Assembly (NCBI GenBank): GCA_007694905.1
Contig: REEU01000191.1
Span: forward strand, 1-64,000
Direction of reading: 5' to 3'
From: Gammaproteobacteria bacterium
GTDB taxonomy: Bacteria > Pseudomonadota > Gammaproteobacteria > Pseudomonadales > Azotimanducaceae
DNA length: 64,000 bases
Shown one piece after another: positions 1-7,227 of the stretch (position 1 is its first letter; every line of letters starts with the position of its first letter). Made by a program: the position numbers and the translations under genes. The notes below the pieces were generated by a model. That model was not told the DNA's origin. It worked only from the letters and a program-made list of their open reading frames with translations, and made no database searches.

Positions 1-173
1 CAGAACACGCCATGGTGACGACGTTGGCGCAGGAGAAGGACATCAACGCCTTCTTCCGTCTCCGCAGCCCGTCGGTGATCGCGAAACTGCGGGAGGACTT
101 TCCGGATTTGCCTGCTGATCCCAGCCCGCGTGACGTGTTCGTCAGGCTGCGGGAACTGCGTAACAAGTGGTGA
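1..173 (+). CDS. C-terminal end of an unidentified protein (partial)
   Basis: An open frame enters from the left edge of the window and ends at a TGA at 171-173, giving 56 residues. The tail is charged and helical, ending in LRELRNKW, with no motif I recognise. It is convergent with the beta-barrel gene at 259-1569, and a strong hairpin lies between the two stops, which supports this being a real gene end. Function is not assignable from this fragment. Confidence 0.5.
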   Translation, partial: EHAMVTTLAQEKDINAFFRLRSPSVIAKLREDFPDLPADPSPRDVFVRLRELRNKW

Positions 174-191
174 TGCTCCGGGGAGGGGTCA

Positions 192-218
192 GCGTGTCCG
201 GGCTGCGCCCGGACACGC
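192..218. terminator. bidirectional hairpin terminator
   Basis: A perfect 12-bp stem (GCGTGTCCGGGC and its complement) with a TGC loop sits between two convergent genes. There is no clear T-run on either side, so termination may depend on stem strength alone. Confidence 0.55.
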
Positions 219-258
219 CTGCGTTCAGTTGTGGCACCATCGAGACATCAGTGGGCAC

Positions 259-1569
259 TCAGAACGCTGCATCGATCCCCACCTGAACCTCATTGCCGCG
301 GTAACTGAAGCGGTCGAAGTTCGAGTCGTTATTCGTGTAGCGGTACTCCGCGAATGTGCTGAACGTTCGAGTGAGGGCGTAGCGCAGCAGGATGGAGGCT
401 ATGAATCGATCTTCCTTCCGCTGCTTCTCGGTCAGGACGTTGTCGAGACCCACTTCGCGATTGTCATCCCGGTAGTGGCTGTGGCGGAATGCCAGCCGAG
501 TCTGCACGCCCATGCGGTCGGTCAGGCGCTGGCTGAGCTGGCCGTAGACTTCGTGTCGCCAGGGCGAATAGCTGAGAAACTCGACCTCTGAGCCCAGATC
601 GTCACGGTCGTTGAACTCATTGCCGTAACCCACGCGCCAGCGACCGAACGCCGCGCTGCCGAACAGCTCCAGGATGAGCTGGTTACGGATGCCTTTGACG
701 AACTCGAAGTCACTGGTCGTATCGATGTAGCTCAGATCATTGCGGACATCCAGATTCATCGCGCCCAGGGCACGGGTGCCTCTCAGTGCCAGAGCAGCCT
801 CCGTTGTGTAACGATCCCCGTCGAGCCAATAGTTGGCGACGCGGAGGCCGCGCTCGAAGCGCCAGGTGGAACCCTGGTCATCCAGGAAGATGGAGGCAGT
901 AACGCCTGTGATGTCGAATTCGGTGAAGTCGTTGTGGTTCCGGCTGTAGAAACCGGCGTTGAGCCGCACGCCGTCGTCGGGATCTCCGCGGAGGTAACCG
1001 CTGACAGTGCCCAACGTTTCCAGCAGATAGTCACTGTCCTTACCCGGTGCGAAATCGTCGCCCTTCGCGAGAGCCGGGTTGTCGTCGTAGACAGCAGCTG
1101 CGGACAGGTAGAATACCCAGCCGGGGTCAGCAACGACGGCTGCGGCAGGCGCAGGCTCCAAGGCCTGAAGGCGCGCGGCGGCCAGCTGTTGGATGCGATC
1201 GGCGCGCGCCTTGCGGACAGCTTCCCGGTAGTGCTCCTGGGCGCGATCAGGCGCGCGCTGCTGTTCGGCGATCAGACCGAGGTTGTATTCGGCCAGCGCG
1301 CCCCAGTCCCGGTCTTCGCGAATACGCTGAAAATGGCGGGCGGATTCGCTGTAAGAACCGAGCCGATAGTGGGTTGCACCCAGGTTGTAGTCGAGGGAGA
1401 CGCTGCGAAGGCCCATTGCCTCTGCCCGCTGGAAATGGTGCAGCGCTTCGCTGTAGTCCCCGCCACGGAATGCTTCGATGCCCTGGCGGAACTCGTCGCG
1501 CTCTGAGCCGGATGCGGTGAGCGCGATCAGCAGTGCCAGCGCTGGCAGCAGATGTAGCATCGCCTTCAT
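259..1569 (-). CDS. exported TPR protein with C-terminal outer-membrane beta-barrel
   Basis: The 436-residue protein starts with a Sec signal peptide (hydrophobic residues 5-20). About three TPR-like helical pairs follow at residues 25-135, with motifs such as DYNLGATHYRLGSYSESA. The rest, from about residue 150, is an alternating polar/aromatic beta-strand pattern ending in a terminal Phe (IDAAF), the usual outer-membrane barrel signature. The architecture resembles surface lipoprotein assembly modifier (Slam-like) proteins, a TPR domain in front of a barrel, but the resemblance is structural only. It is the last gene of the minus-strand ECF sigma cluster. A hairpin at 1618-1641 and a palindrome at 1592-1605 precede it, so it may have its own promoter. 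Its substrate is unknown. Confidence 0.75.
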   Translation of the reverse strand: MKAMLHLLPALALLIALTASGSERDEFRQGIEAFRGGDYSEALHHFQRAEAMGLRSVSLDYNLGATHYRLGSYSESARHFQRIREDRDWGALAEYNLGLIAEQQRAPDRAQEHYREAVRKARADRIQQLAAARLQALEPAPAAAVVADPGWVFYLSAAAVYDDNPALAKGDDFAPGKDSDYLLETLGTVSGYLRGDPDDGVRLNAGFYSRNHNDFTEFDITGVTASIFLDDQGSTWRFERGLRVANYWLDGDRYTTEAALALRGTRALGAMNLDVRNDLSYIDTTSDFEFVKGIRNQLILELFGSAAFGRWRVGYGNEFNDRDDLGSEVEFLSYSPWRHEVYGQLSQRLTDRMGVQTRLAFRHSHYRDDNREVGLDNVLTEKQRKEDRFIASILLRYALTRTFSTFAEYRYTNNDSNFDRFSYRGNEVQVGIDAAF

Positions 1570-1591
1570 CGTGTCGTCCCCATAACTTACC

Positions 1592-1605
1592 GAGCGTTAA
1601 CGCTC
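1592..1605. promoter_or_regulatory. 14-bp perfect palindrome upstream of the TPR-barrel gene
   Basis: GAGCGTTAACGCTC is a perfect inverted repeat 23 bp upstream of the start codon at 1569. It could be a dimeric operator. No regulator in the window can be linked to it. Confidence 0.3.
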
Positions 1606-1617
1606 ATTTCTACGTGA

Positions 1618-1641
1618 GAGTGGGGCCGGAAGGCCCCACTC
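1618..1641. terminator. hairpin between the Ala/Arg-rich gene and the TPR-barrel gene
   Basis: A perfect 10-bp stem (GAGTGGGGCC and its complement) with a GGAA loop lies 34 bp downstream of the stop of the minus-strand gene at 1675. A T-rich stretch is seen only on the plus-strand side. It most likely ends or attenuates transcription from the ECF cluster. Confidence 0.5.
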
Positions 1642-1674
1642 ATGAGCTTAGTTTCTTTGTGGCGTTGTGCGTGT

Positions 1675-2100
1675 TCAGGGCGTGGGCGGGGTGGTCGGCG
1701 GACCGGGGCGGTCATCCGGAGGGCCACCAGGCCGGGCCATGTCGCGTGCACGTTCCTGTGCCTGGTCGCGGGCGCTCTCTCCCGCGCTTTCGCGCGCATC
1801 CTGCGCCCGCTCCCGGGCAGCTTCGGCCTGCTCGCGGCCGAAGGCGCGGCCCTCCTCCGCTTGCCGCTGACCGAATGCCCGTCCGTCCTCGCGTGCCTCC
1901 GTGGCAGTGCCAAGACCGCGTGCCGACGCATCGACCGCAGTCTCGGACGCCATCTCCGGAAGCTGCAGCACGTTGACGATATCTTCCGGCGTTGCGTCCT
2001 CATCGATGACGATCATGGTGTCATCGTCCTGGGCGAACGCATGGGCGCTGCCAAGGAGGCCCAGCGCCAGTACTGATGCAATCAGCTGGTTGTTCCTCAT
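1675..2100 (-). CDS. exported Ala/Glu/Arg-rich protein, paralogue B
   Basis: The 141-residue protein has a Sec signal peptide ending near residue 23 (AHAFA). A short acidic segment (TPEDIVNVLQLPEMAS) is followed by a long low-complexity helix of repeated (E/R)-(D/A)-GRAFG-(R/Q)-Q-AE-type units, and a Pro/Gly tail. It is clearly paralogous to the protein at 3563-3922: both share the TPE(D/E) segment, an LP(E)-x5-TA-(V/L)-(D/E)AS-A stretch and EAR-x-DGRAFGQ. It follows the anti-sigma gene by 49 bp, with an AGGAG ribosome site, so it probably shares the embedded ECF promoter at 2878-2906. Role unknown; the setting suggests a small envelope-stress effector. Confidence 0.7.
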   Translation of the reverse strand: MRNNQLIASVLALGLLGSAHAFAQDDDTMIVIDEDATPEDIVNVLQLPEMASETAVDASARGLGTATEAREDGRAFGQRQAEEGRAFGREQAEAARERAQDARESAGESARDQAQERARDMARPGGPPDDRPGPPTTPPTP

Positions 2101-2149
2101 GTCTTCACTCCTGAAGCCCTGCGGGGCTTGTATTGTCGTGGGTTGAAAG

Positions 2150-2851
2150 TCAGGCGTTGACGGGTGCGAAGGGTTCGACTAACGGGGCCGTGCGTCCGGC
2201 CTGGCTCTTGCGCGCCACGTGTACGTTCACTTCATGCGACGCCTGGCCGAACTGCGAGCGGACCCGTATCTCGCCACTTTCGTTATGCAGTACGACGGGC
2301 AGCACCAGCAGGTTGGCGCCTTGCTTGAGCGAAGTCGTCCAGGCGAGCCGTTGCTGTCCGGCGTAGCCTTCCAGTTCCAGGTTTCCGGCCAGTTCAATGG
2401 AGACCTCGGCAGCGGCGTGTTCATCGTTGCTGTGAATCACGATTCTGACCTCTTGACGATGCGCCTCGAGGGCCACCACATTCTCAGCAGGTGTTCTCTG
2501 CTCGACGATCTCGATGGCCTGCTGTTCGGGCATCTGGTCCCAGATCAGCATGGCTGCTGCAGCGATCAGAAACGATGCGGCCAGTGATGCCGGAATCCGC
2601 CACTTTGCGGTTCGCGCAGGCGCAGGCGCAGGCGTTGGGGCGGCCTCGTCGGTGGCGCGTTGCAGCGCATGTTCCAGAAACTGTGGCGACGGCTCCGGCA
2701 CTTTGAGGGACCCAAGGGTCTTAAGCAGCATCGCGTCACCGTAGTGCTGCCGGCACAGCTCGCACTGGCCGAGGTGTTCCGCGAGTGGGCCCTCGGGCCG
2801 GACTCCGCTGTCCAGATGACCAATCGCCTGTCGCGCTTCGATGCAGTTCAT
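2150..2851 (-). CDS. zinc-finger transmembrane anti-sigma factor
   Basis: The 233-residue protein carries the zinc-binding anti-sigma signature H-x3-C-x2-C at His26, Cys30 and Cys33. A Pro/Ala-rich linker, one transmembrane helix at about residues 86-104 and a roughly 125-residue periplasmic domain follow. It should hold the ECF sigma factor encoded immediately upstream (gap 21 nt) until the periplasmic domain senses a signal. The periplasmic part is beta-rich with no recognised sensor fold. The start is supported by an AGGA sequence upstream. An ECF-type promoter inside the end of the sigma gene would let sigma drive its own inhibitor. Confidence 0.85.
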   Translation of the reverse strand: MNCIEARQAIGHLDSGVRPEGPLAEHLGQCELCRQHYGDAMLLKTLGSLKVPEPSPQFLEHALQRATDEAAPTPAPAPARTAKWRIPASLAASFLIAAAAMLIWDQMPEQQAIEIVEQRTPAENVVALEAHRQEVRIVIHSNDEHAAAEVSIELAGNLELEGYAGQQRLAWTTSLKQGANLLVLPVVLHNESGEIRVRSQFGQASHEVNVHVARKSQAGRTAPLVEPFAPVNA

Positions 2852-2872
2852 GATCGACGTCCTGTGTGTCTA

Positions 2873-3433
2873 CTAGGCTAAACGAACGTTTTCCGGAAAA
2901 GGTTCCAACTGCAGCGTACGTTTGAGCTGCGCCTTGCATCGGTGGAGGCGGGACTTGAGCGTCCCGAGAGGCACATCGAGGATGGCGGATACTTCTTCCA
3001 GAGTGTGGCCTTCGATGAGATGCAGGGTCACCAGAGCCCGTTGCTCCGGCCCCAATGCCTGCAGGGCCTCGAGAATGCGGCGCTGCTGCTGGTCCCCCTC
3101 AGCCTGGACCGCTGGAGATGGCTCAGGATTCGCCATCTCATCGATGGCTTGGGCGTCGGAATCGAGGGTGCGCTCGTTGACGCCATGGGTTCGGCGCCGT
3201 TTGCGGTAAAGATCAATGTGCAGGTTGTAGAGAACGCGCTGCATCCAGGGCTTGGGATGGTCGAGACCGCGCCATTGGTCGAATTGGCGGAAAAGCTTGA
3301 AGAGCAATTCCTGCAGCAGGTCTTCGGCGTCTGCAGAGGAGCCGGTGAGACGGTAGGCGCTGTGGTAGAGCGTGGTCAGGTGCGGACGCGTCGAGCGTTC
3401 GAACGCTGTTTTCAGCTCGAAGTCTGCGTCCAT
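2873..3433 (-). CDS. ECF-family RNA polymerase sigma factor
   Basis: The 186-residue protein has the sigma-70 region 2 at about residues 20-90 (AYRLTGSSADAEDLLQE, then KPWMQRVLYNLHIDLYRKRRR) and region 4 at about 118-172 (EGHTLEEVSAILDVPLGTLK, then SRLHRCKAQL). It lacks regions 1 and 3, as expected for an ECF factor. It is encoded directly before its anti-sigma factor. The last codons (LEPFPENVRLA) double as an ECF-type promoter, an unusual nested arrangement. A hairpin upstream at 3512-3536 separates it from the paralogue gene at 3563, so basal expression likely comes from a promoter between 3434 and 3511 that I could not identify. Confidence 0.93.
   Translation of the reverse strand: MDADFELKTAFERSTRPHLTTLYHSAYRLTGSSADAEDLLQELLFKLFRQFDQWRGLDHPKPWMQRVLYNLHIDLYRKRRRTHGVNERTLDSDAQAIDEMANPEPSPAVQAEGDQQQRRILEALQALGPEQRALVTLHLIEGHTLEEVSAILDVPLGTLKSRLHRCKAQLKRTLQLEPFPENVRLA
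2878..2906 (-). promoter_or_regulatory. ECF-type promoter nested in the 3' end of the sigma gene
   Basis: On the minus strand, GGAAC at 2906-2902 and CGTTTAG at 2884-2878 are separated by 17 nt. This fits the GGAAC/TCTAA style of RpoE-like factors. The predicted start point is about 20 nt before the anti-sigma start codon. The same element, with the same 17-nt spacing and near-identical spacer, occurs at 4032-4060. The spacer contains the palindrome TTTTCCGGAAAA. Confidence 0.65.
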
Positions 3434-3511
3434 GGTGGATCCTGATGAAGATGCCTTAGCTGGAGAGTGGATGGTACTGACTCGCCAGCCGGTGTTACTG
3501 AACGAGATGCA

Positions 3512-3536
3512 GGCATCCGGGTCGAGCCCGGATGCC
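3512..3536 (-). terminator. hairpin terminator after paralogue A
   Basis: A 10-bp perfect stem (GGCATCCGGG and its complement) with a 5-nt loop lies 26 nt downstream of the stop of the 3563-3922 gene. It separates that gene from the sigma factor gene. Confidence 0.55.
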
Positions 3537-3562
3537 CTCGCATGAGCGTAGTTCAGATGCCG

Positions 3563-3922
3563 TCAGTTGGGTCGCGGGACATTGTCAGGACGACCCCTCG
3601 GCTGTGCCTGGTCGCGGGCGGCCTCAGCTCGCTCTCGAGCTGCTTCAGCACGCTGAGCGCCCATGGCACGCCCATCTTCCCGGGCGCGTTCTGCCTGGGA
3701 TTGACCGAAGGCGCGACCATCACGACGGGCTTCGTTAGCCGTCTCGAGGCCCTGCGCTGAAGCTTCCAGCGCGGTTTTTGATACGTCCTCCGGCAAGGCG
3801 ATCTGCTCCATGACCTCTTCGGGCGTGGTTTCCTCATCGATGACGTCGGTATCGGCGAATGAGGGAGCGGCCCCCAGGACGCCCAGTGCCAGCAGCGCGC
3901 TCAATGCAGTCTGAATCGTCAT
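3563..3922 (-). CDS. exported Ala/Glu/Arg-rich protein, paralogue A
   Basis: Starting at the ATG at 3922, which has an AAGGAG site just upstream, the protein has 119 residues. The open frame extends further upstream but that part is not protein-like. It has a signal peptide ending near PSFA, an acidic ETTPEEVMEQIALPEDVSK segment, then helical repeats such as RRDGRAFGQSQAERAREDGR and a Pro/Gly-rich end. It is a paralogue of the protein at 1675-2100. It is the first gene downstream of an ECF-type promoter at 4032-4060, making it a likely direct target of the neighbouring sigma factor. Function unknown. Confidence 0.72.
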   Translation of the reverse strand: MTIQTALSALLALGVLGAAPSFADTDVIDEETTPEEVMEQIALPEDVSKTALEASAQGLETANEARRDGRAFGQSQAERAREDGRAMGAQRAEAARERAEAARDQAQPRGRPDNVPRPN

Positions 3923-4031
3923 GCGTGTTCTCCTTGGGTCCGGATCGGACCTCGTTGATCGTTCGCTCGCCGGGCGATCCCCATGTGCAGGTCCTTGCAG
4001 GCGATGACGACGTTCCATGTTGCTCGTTCAT

Positions 4032-4060
4032 CTAAACGAGCGTTTCCGGAAAAAGGTTCC
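4032..4060 (-). promoter_or_regulatory. ECF-type promoter for paralogue A
   Basis: On the minus strand GGAACC begins at 4060 and CGTTTAG ends at 4032, with 17 nt between GGAAC and CGTTTA. The element closely matches the one at 2878-2906, including a TTTCCGGAAA palindrome in the spacer. The predicted start point is about 105 nt upstream of the ATG at 3922. Confidence 0.65.
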
Positions 4061-4114
4061 ATGGACGTGCACATGTTGCTGGCGAAGCCCTGGGCTGACT
4101 CGAAGCGCTGTCTC

Positions 4115-5737
4115 TCAGAACGCTCCGATGATCCAGGCGGTCAACAGCAGCGCCAGCGCGAAAGGTCCGACGATGGGTAGCTGGGTGAGCCGCCCCTCAA
4201 CCCGCCGCAACACGCTCATGAGCGCGGATGAGACGTGTTCCGCTGCAGGCGGGGCCGGCTTCGGCACCTTGGGGATCGCTTCGATGACGGGTCGTAGTCG
4301 CCGGCCCAGCGCGAGCATTTCATCCTCGGGCAGACTCAGCCCAGGGATCTGTGCGCGCTGCCAGATGAGGATGGCGGTGGCGGCCAGCAGCAGGGGCCAG
4401 AGCCCGTCCCAGATTTTGACCATGTCGGGAAAGGCTGCCTGGCCGATGGTTCCGGCCCAGAACCAGGGCAGAAGCAGCCCTGCCACGGTGAGCAGGATCC
4501 AGGCTGGATGTGCAGCCGCCGGTTTGTCGGTTTGACGCAGGCGCACAAGCAGGTGCCAGAGCAGCAGGGTCGTGGTGACGGAGGTCAGGGCGAACGCGGT
4601 GATGACCCACTCGGGCATGTGAGCGGCATCGAGTCCTGACTTTGCGGCGTCCTTGGCGAGGGCGCCGCTGGTCCATGGCAGCCCGGCAAGGGACAGGGCC
4701 GGGAAGGCGAACAGCAAGATTCGCCAGGACGATGTGGTGGGCGCGCACCCGGTGGCCAAGAACAGGGCCGCCTTGTTCAGACCGTGATGCAGGACCCAGA
4801 GACCGAGGACGGGCAGCAGCAGTTCCCGTTCCACCACGCCGAGCAGGGAGGCCGCGAACAGGGTCAGCAGCAGTCCCATCTGGCTCACCGTGGACCAGGC
4901 GAGGATGGCCTTGGGCCGCTGCTGGGTGAGTCCGAACAGGGCTGCGTAGAAGGCGCCGGCCAGTCCCAGCACGATCAGCGCAAGCACGGGCGGTGCGGCA
5001 CCCGCGGCTTCCGGCGGCAGGAAGCGCAGCCAGCCGAACAGACCGGCCTTGACGATCACGCCGCTGAGAATCGCGCTGGCGGGTACGGGGGCGACCGGAT
5101 GGGCCATCGGCAGCCAGACGTGGAGCGGCAGGGTGCCCATCTTCACTGCGAAACCTGCGAACAGGAATGCAGCAGCCGGATCTGCCTCGGGCGCACCAGC
5201 GAACCGTTCACCGAGCGTGGCCAACTCCGCGTTGCCGAATCGGGCGGCCAGCAGGAACAGGCCAGTGATGATGAGCGCTTCACCGAACAGCGCGAGCATC
5301 AGGTAGACCCGCCCGGCGCGACGTGCTTCCCCACTGCGTTCGTGCAGGACCAGGCCGTAACCGGCGAGACTCATCAGCGCATAGCCGCAGTAGAACGCCG
5401 CGGTGTCCTGGGCCAGAAACACCAGGTTGATCCCGGTCAGGGTCAGCAGCCAGAACACCCAGAAGCTGCGTACGTGGCGCTGAATGTAGCCGAGGGCGAA
5501 CCATGCGCATGCGGTCCAGGTCACCCCCAACAGTAACAGGAAGGGGCGTCCGCTGGCGTCCGGCCCCAGCGTCATGCCAAGCAGGGCCCAGTCCAGGACG
5601 CTGCGTTCCGCGGGTAACAGTGCCAGCGCCACGGCGGGCAGGCTGGCTGCAGGCAGCAGGGCGCGCCAGTGCCCCGGCGTCCACAGCAGGCAGGCTGCGG
5701 CGAGCAGCAGCGGCAGGATGATTGCCAGCAGAATCAT
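4115..5737 (-). CDS. third proton-antiporter-like (ND5/MrpD family) subunit, D3
   Basis: The 540-residue polytopic membrane protein belongs to the proton-conducting NuoL/M/N, MrpA/D family. The family core is visible: AVKMGTLPLHVWLPMAHPVA with its Lys, VIVKAGLFGWLRF with a second Lys, and LNKAALFLATG with a third. The usual TM5 glutamate (YELLTL in its neighbour) is replaced: residue 120 is Ala in CGYALMSL. That could impair or reroute proton transfer. The start at 5737 overlaps the upstream stop by 4 nt (ATGA). The open frame continues far upstream, but that part is an out-of-frame shadow of the neighbour. Last gene of the Mrp operon. Confidence 0.85.
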   Translation of the reverse strand: MILLAIILPLLLAAACLLWTPGHWRALLPAASLPAVALALLPAERSVLDWALLGMTLGPDASGRPFLLLLGVTWTACAWFALGYIQRHVRSFWVFWLLTLTGINLVFLAQDTAAFYCGYALMSLAGYGLVLHERSGEARRAGRVYLMLALFGEALIITGLFLLAARFGNAELATLGERFAGAPEADPAAAFLFAGFAVKMGTLPLHVWLPMAHPVAPVPASAILSGVIVKAGLFGWLRFLPPEAAGAAPPVLALIVLGLAGAFYAALFGLTQQRPKAILAWSTVSQMGLLLTLFAASLLGVVERELLLPVLGLWVLHHGLNKAALFLATGCAPTTSSWRILLFAFPALSLAGLPWTSGALAKDAAKSGLDAAHMPEWVITAFALTSVTTTLLLWHLLVRLRQTDKPAAAHPAWILLTVAGLLLPWFWAGTIGQAAFPDMVKIWDGLWPLLLAATAILIWQRAQIPGLSLPEDEMLALGRRLRPVIEAIPKVPKPAPPAAEHVSSALMSVLRRVEGRLTQLPIVGPFALALLLTAWIIGAF

Positions 5738-7227
5738 GACTCGCCCCCCACCATCCGGATCACCCAGAACAGCGGGCTGCCGGGCGTGCCGGCGAACAGA
5801 CCGGCCAGCAGAGCCATGGCTGCGACCACGACAGTTGGACCGACCAGTGCCTGCATGCGGCCACCCCTGATCGCAAGCGCACGCTCGGCCATCGCCTCCG
5901 GCAGCGGCCGGAACCAGAGTCGGTGCACCAGCGGCAGGAAATACGCGGCATTCAGCAGGGTGCTCGCAACGATTACGGCAATGATCCATGGCGCGCCGGC
6001 GGCGACGGCACCGGCACCGAGATACCACTTGGTCACGAAACCCGCCAGCGGTGGGATGCCGATCATGCCGAATGCACCCAGCGTGAAGCAGACACTGGTC
6101 ACGGGCATGCGCTGACCGAGACCATCGAGTTCCTCGATGGAGTGAACGCCGAGTCCCTCGGCATAGTTTCCGGCGCAGAAGAACAGCGTGATTTTCGTCA
6201 GCCCCTGGTGCACCAGATGCACAAGTCCGCCGACGGTGGCCAGCATGCCGCCGGTGGCGACGCCGAGGGCGATGTAGGAGACCTGACTGACGGTGGAGTA
6301 GGCCAGCCGGCGTTTCAGGTCCGATTGACGCAGGGCGAGCACCGAACCGTAGATCACGGTGGCGGCAGCGAGCCAGGCGAGCACGTCGGCCAGCCCCAGG
6401 CTCGCCGCCAGGTCGAACCCGAATACGTCCTGGACGAGCCGGACCAGGCCGAACGCGCCGGCTTTCACCACCGCCACCGCATGCAGCAATGCGCTCACCG
6501 GAGCCGGTGCGACCATGGCGCGCGGTAGCCAACTGTGCAGGGGCAGTAGTGCAGCCTTGACGCCAAAGCCCAGCATCAACAGCACGAAGATGGTGCGCAG
6601 GGCATTTTCGTTGCCTGCAGCGAGCGGCGCCAGGCTGCCGCCGACGATGAAGTCCGACCCGCCCGCGAGGGCGTGAAGCCAGATCAGTCCGATCAGCACC
6701 AGCACGCCGCCAACCAGGGTATAGGCAAGGTAGAGTCGGCCGGCGGCGAACGCCTCCGGCGTCCCTCGATGCACCACCAGCGGCCAGGTGGCCAGCGTGA
6801 GAAGCTCGTAGAAAATGAAGAACGTGAACAGGTTGCCGGCGCTCGCCACACCCATGGTGGCCGCTACGCAGAGGCTGAAAAAGCCGAAAAACCGTGCGCG
6901 GTTCGGGCTCTGTTCCAGATAGCCGATGGCATATACGGTGGTGATGAGCCACAGCATGGCCGACAGCGTTGCGAACAGCATGGTCAGGCGATCAGCGTGG
7001 AGCACGAGGTCCAGGCCGGGCAGCAGCGACATCCTGAATTCGAAACTGGCACCGGATTGAATGGCCAGCAGCATGAGCATGATGAGCGCGAGCTTGAGGA
7101 TCGCGCCGCCGAGGTTGAGCGTGGTCCGGACATGCTGTCGGCCCTCGCCCAGGGCAAAGATCAGCATCGCGGTGACCACTGAAATCAGCACGACATACAG
7201 AGGCAGCGCCTGCCAGCCGAAGTTCAT
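5734..7227 (-). CDS. second proton-antiporter-like (MrpD family) subunit, D2
   Basis: This 497-residue, roughly 14-helix membrane protein is of the NuoM/MrpD family. Key charged residues are present: Glu141 in FYELLTLATWPLV, the Lys in GVKAALLPLHSWLPRAMVA, the Lys in VVKAGAFGLVR and the Lys in GLTKITLFF. It starts 4 nt inside the mrpD gene (overlap 7224-7227) and overlaps the next gene by 4 nt. Paralogous antiporter subunits such as this usually add a further proton or cation channel to an Mrp/Mbh-like complex. Confidence 0.88.
   Translation of the reverse strand: MNFGWQALPLYVVLISVVTAMLIFALGEGRQHVRTTLNLGGAILKLALIMLMLLAIQSGASFEFRMSLLPGLDLVLHADRLTMLFATLSAMLWLITTVYAIGYLEQSPNRARFFGFFSLCVAATMGVASAGNLFTFFIFYELLTLATWPLVVHRGTPEAFAAGRLYLAYTLVGGVLVLIGLIWLHALAGGSDFIVGGSLAPLAAGNENALRTIFVLLMLGFGVKAALLPLHSWLPRAMVAPAPVSALLHAVAVVKAGAFGLVRLVQDVFGFDLAASLGLADVLAWLAAATVIYGSVLALRQSDLKRRLAYSTVSQVSYIALGVATGGMLATVGGLVHLVHQGLTKITLFFCAGNYAEGLGVHSIEELDGLGQRMPVTSVCFTLGAFGMIGIPPLAGFVTKWYLGAGAVAAGAPWIIAVIVASTLLNAAYFLPLVHRLWFRPLPEAMAERALAIRGGRMQALVGPTVVVAAMALLAGLFAGTPGSPLFWVIRMVGGES

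Noticed and set aside
4115-6952. Single 945-codon minus-strand frame
   Set aside because: The part above 5737 is an out-of-frame shadow of the D2 antiporter gene; the real start is the ATGA overlap at 5737.
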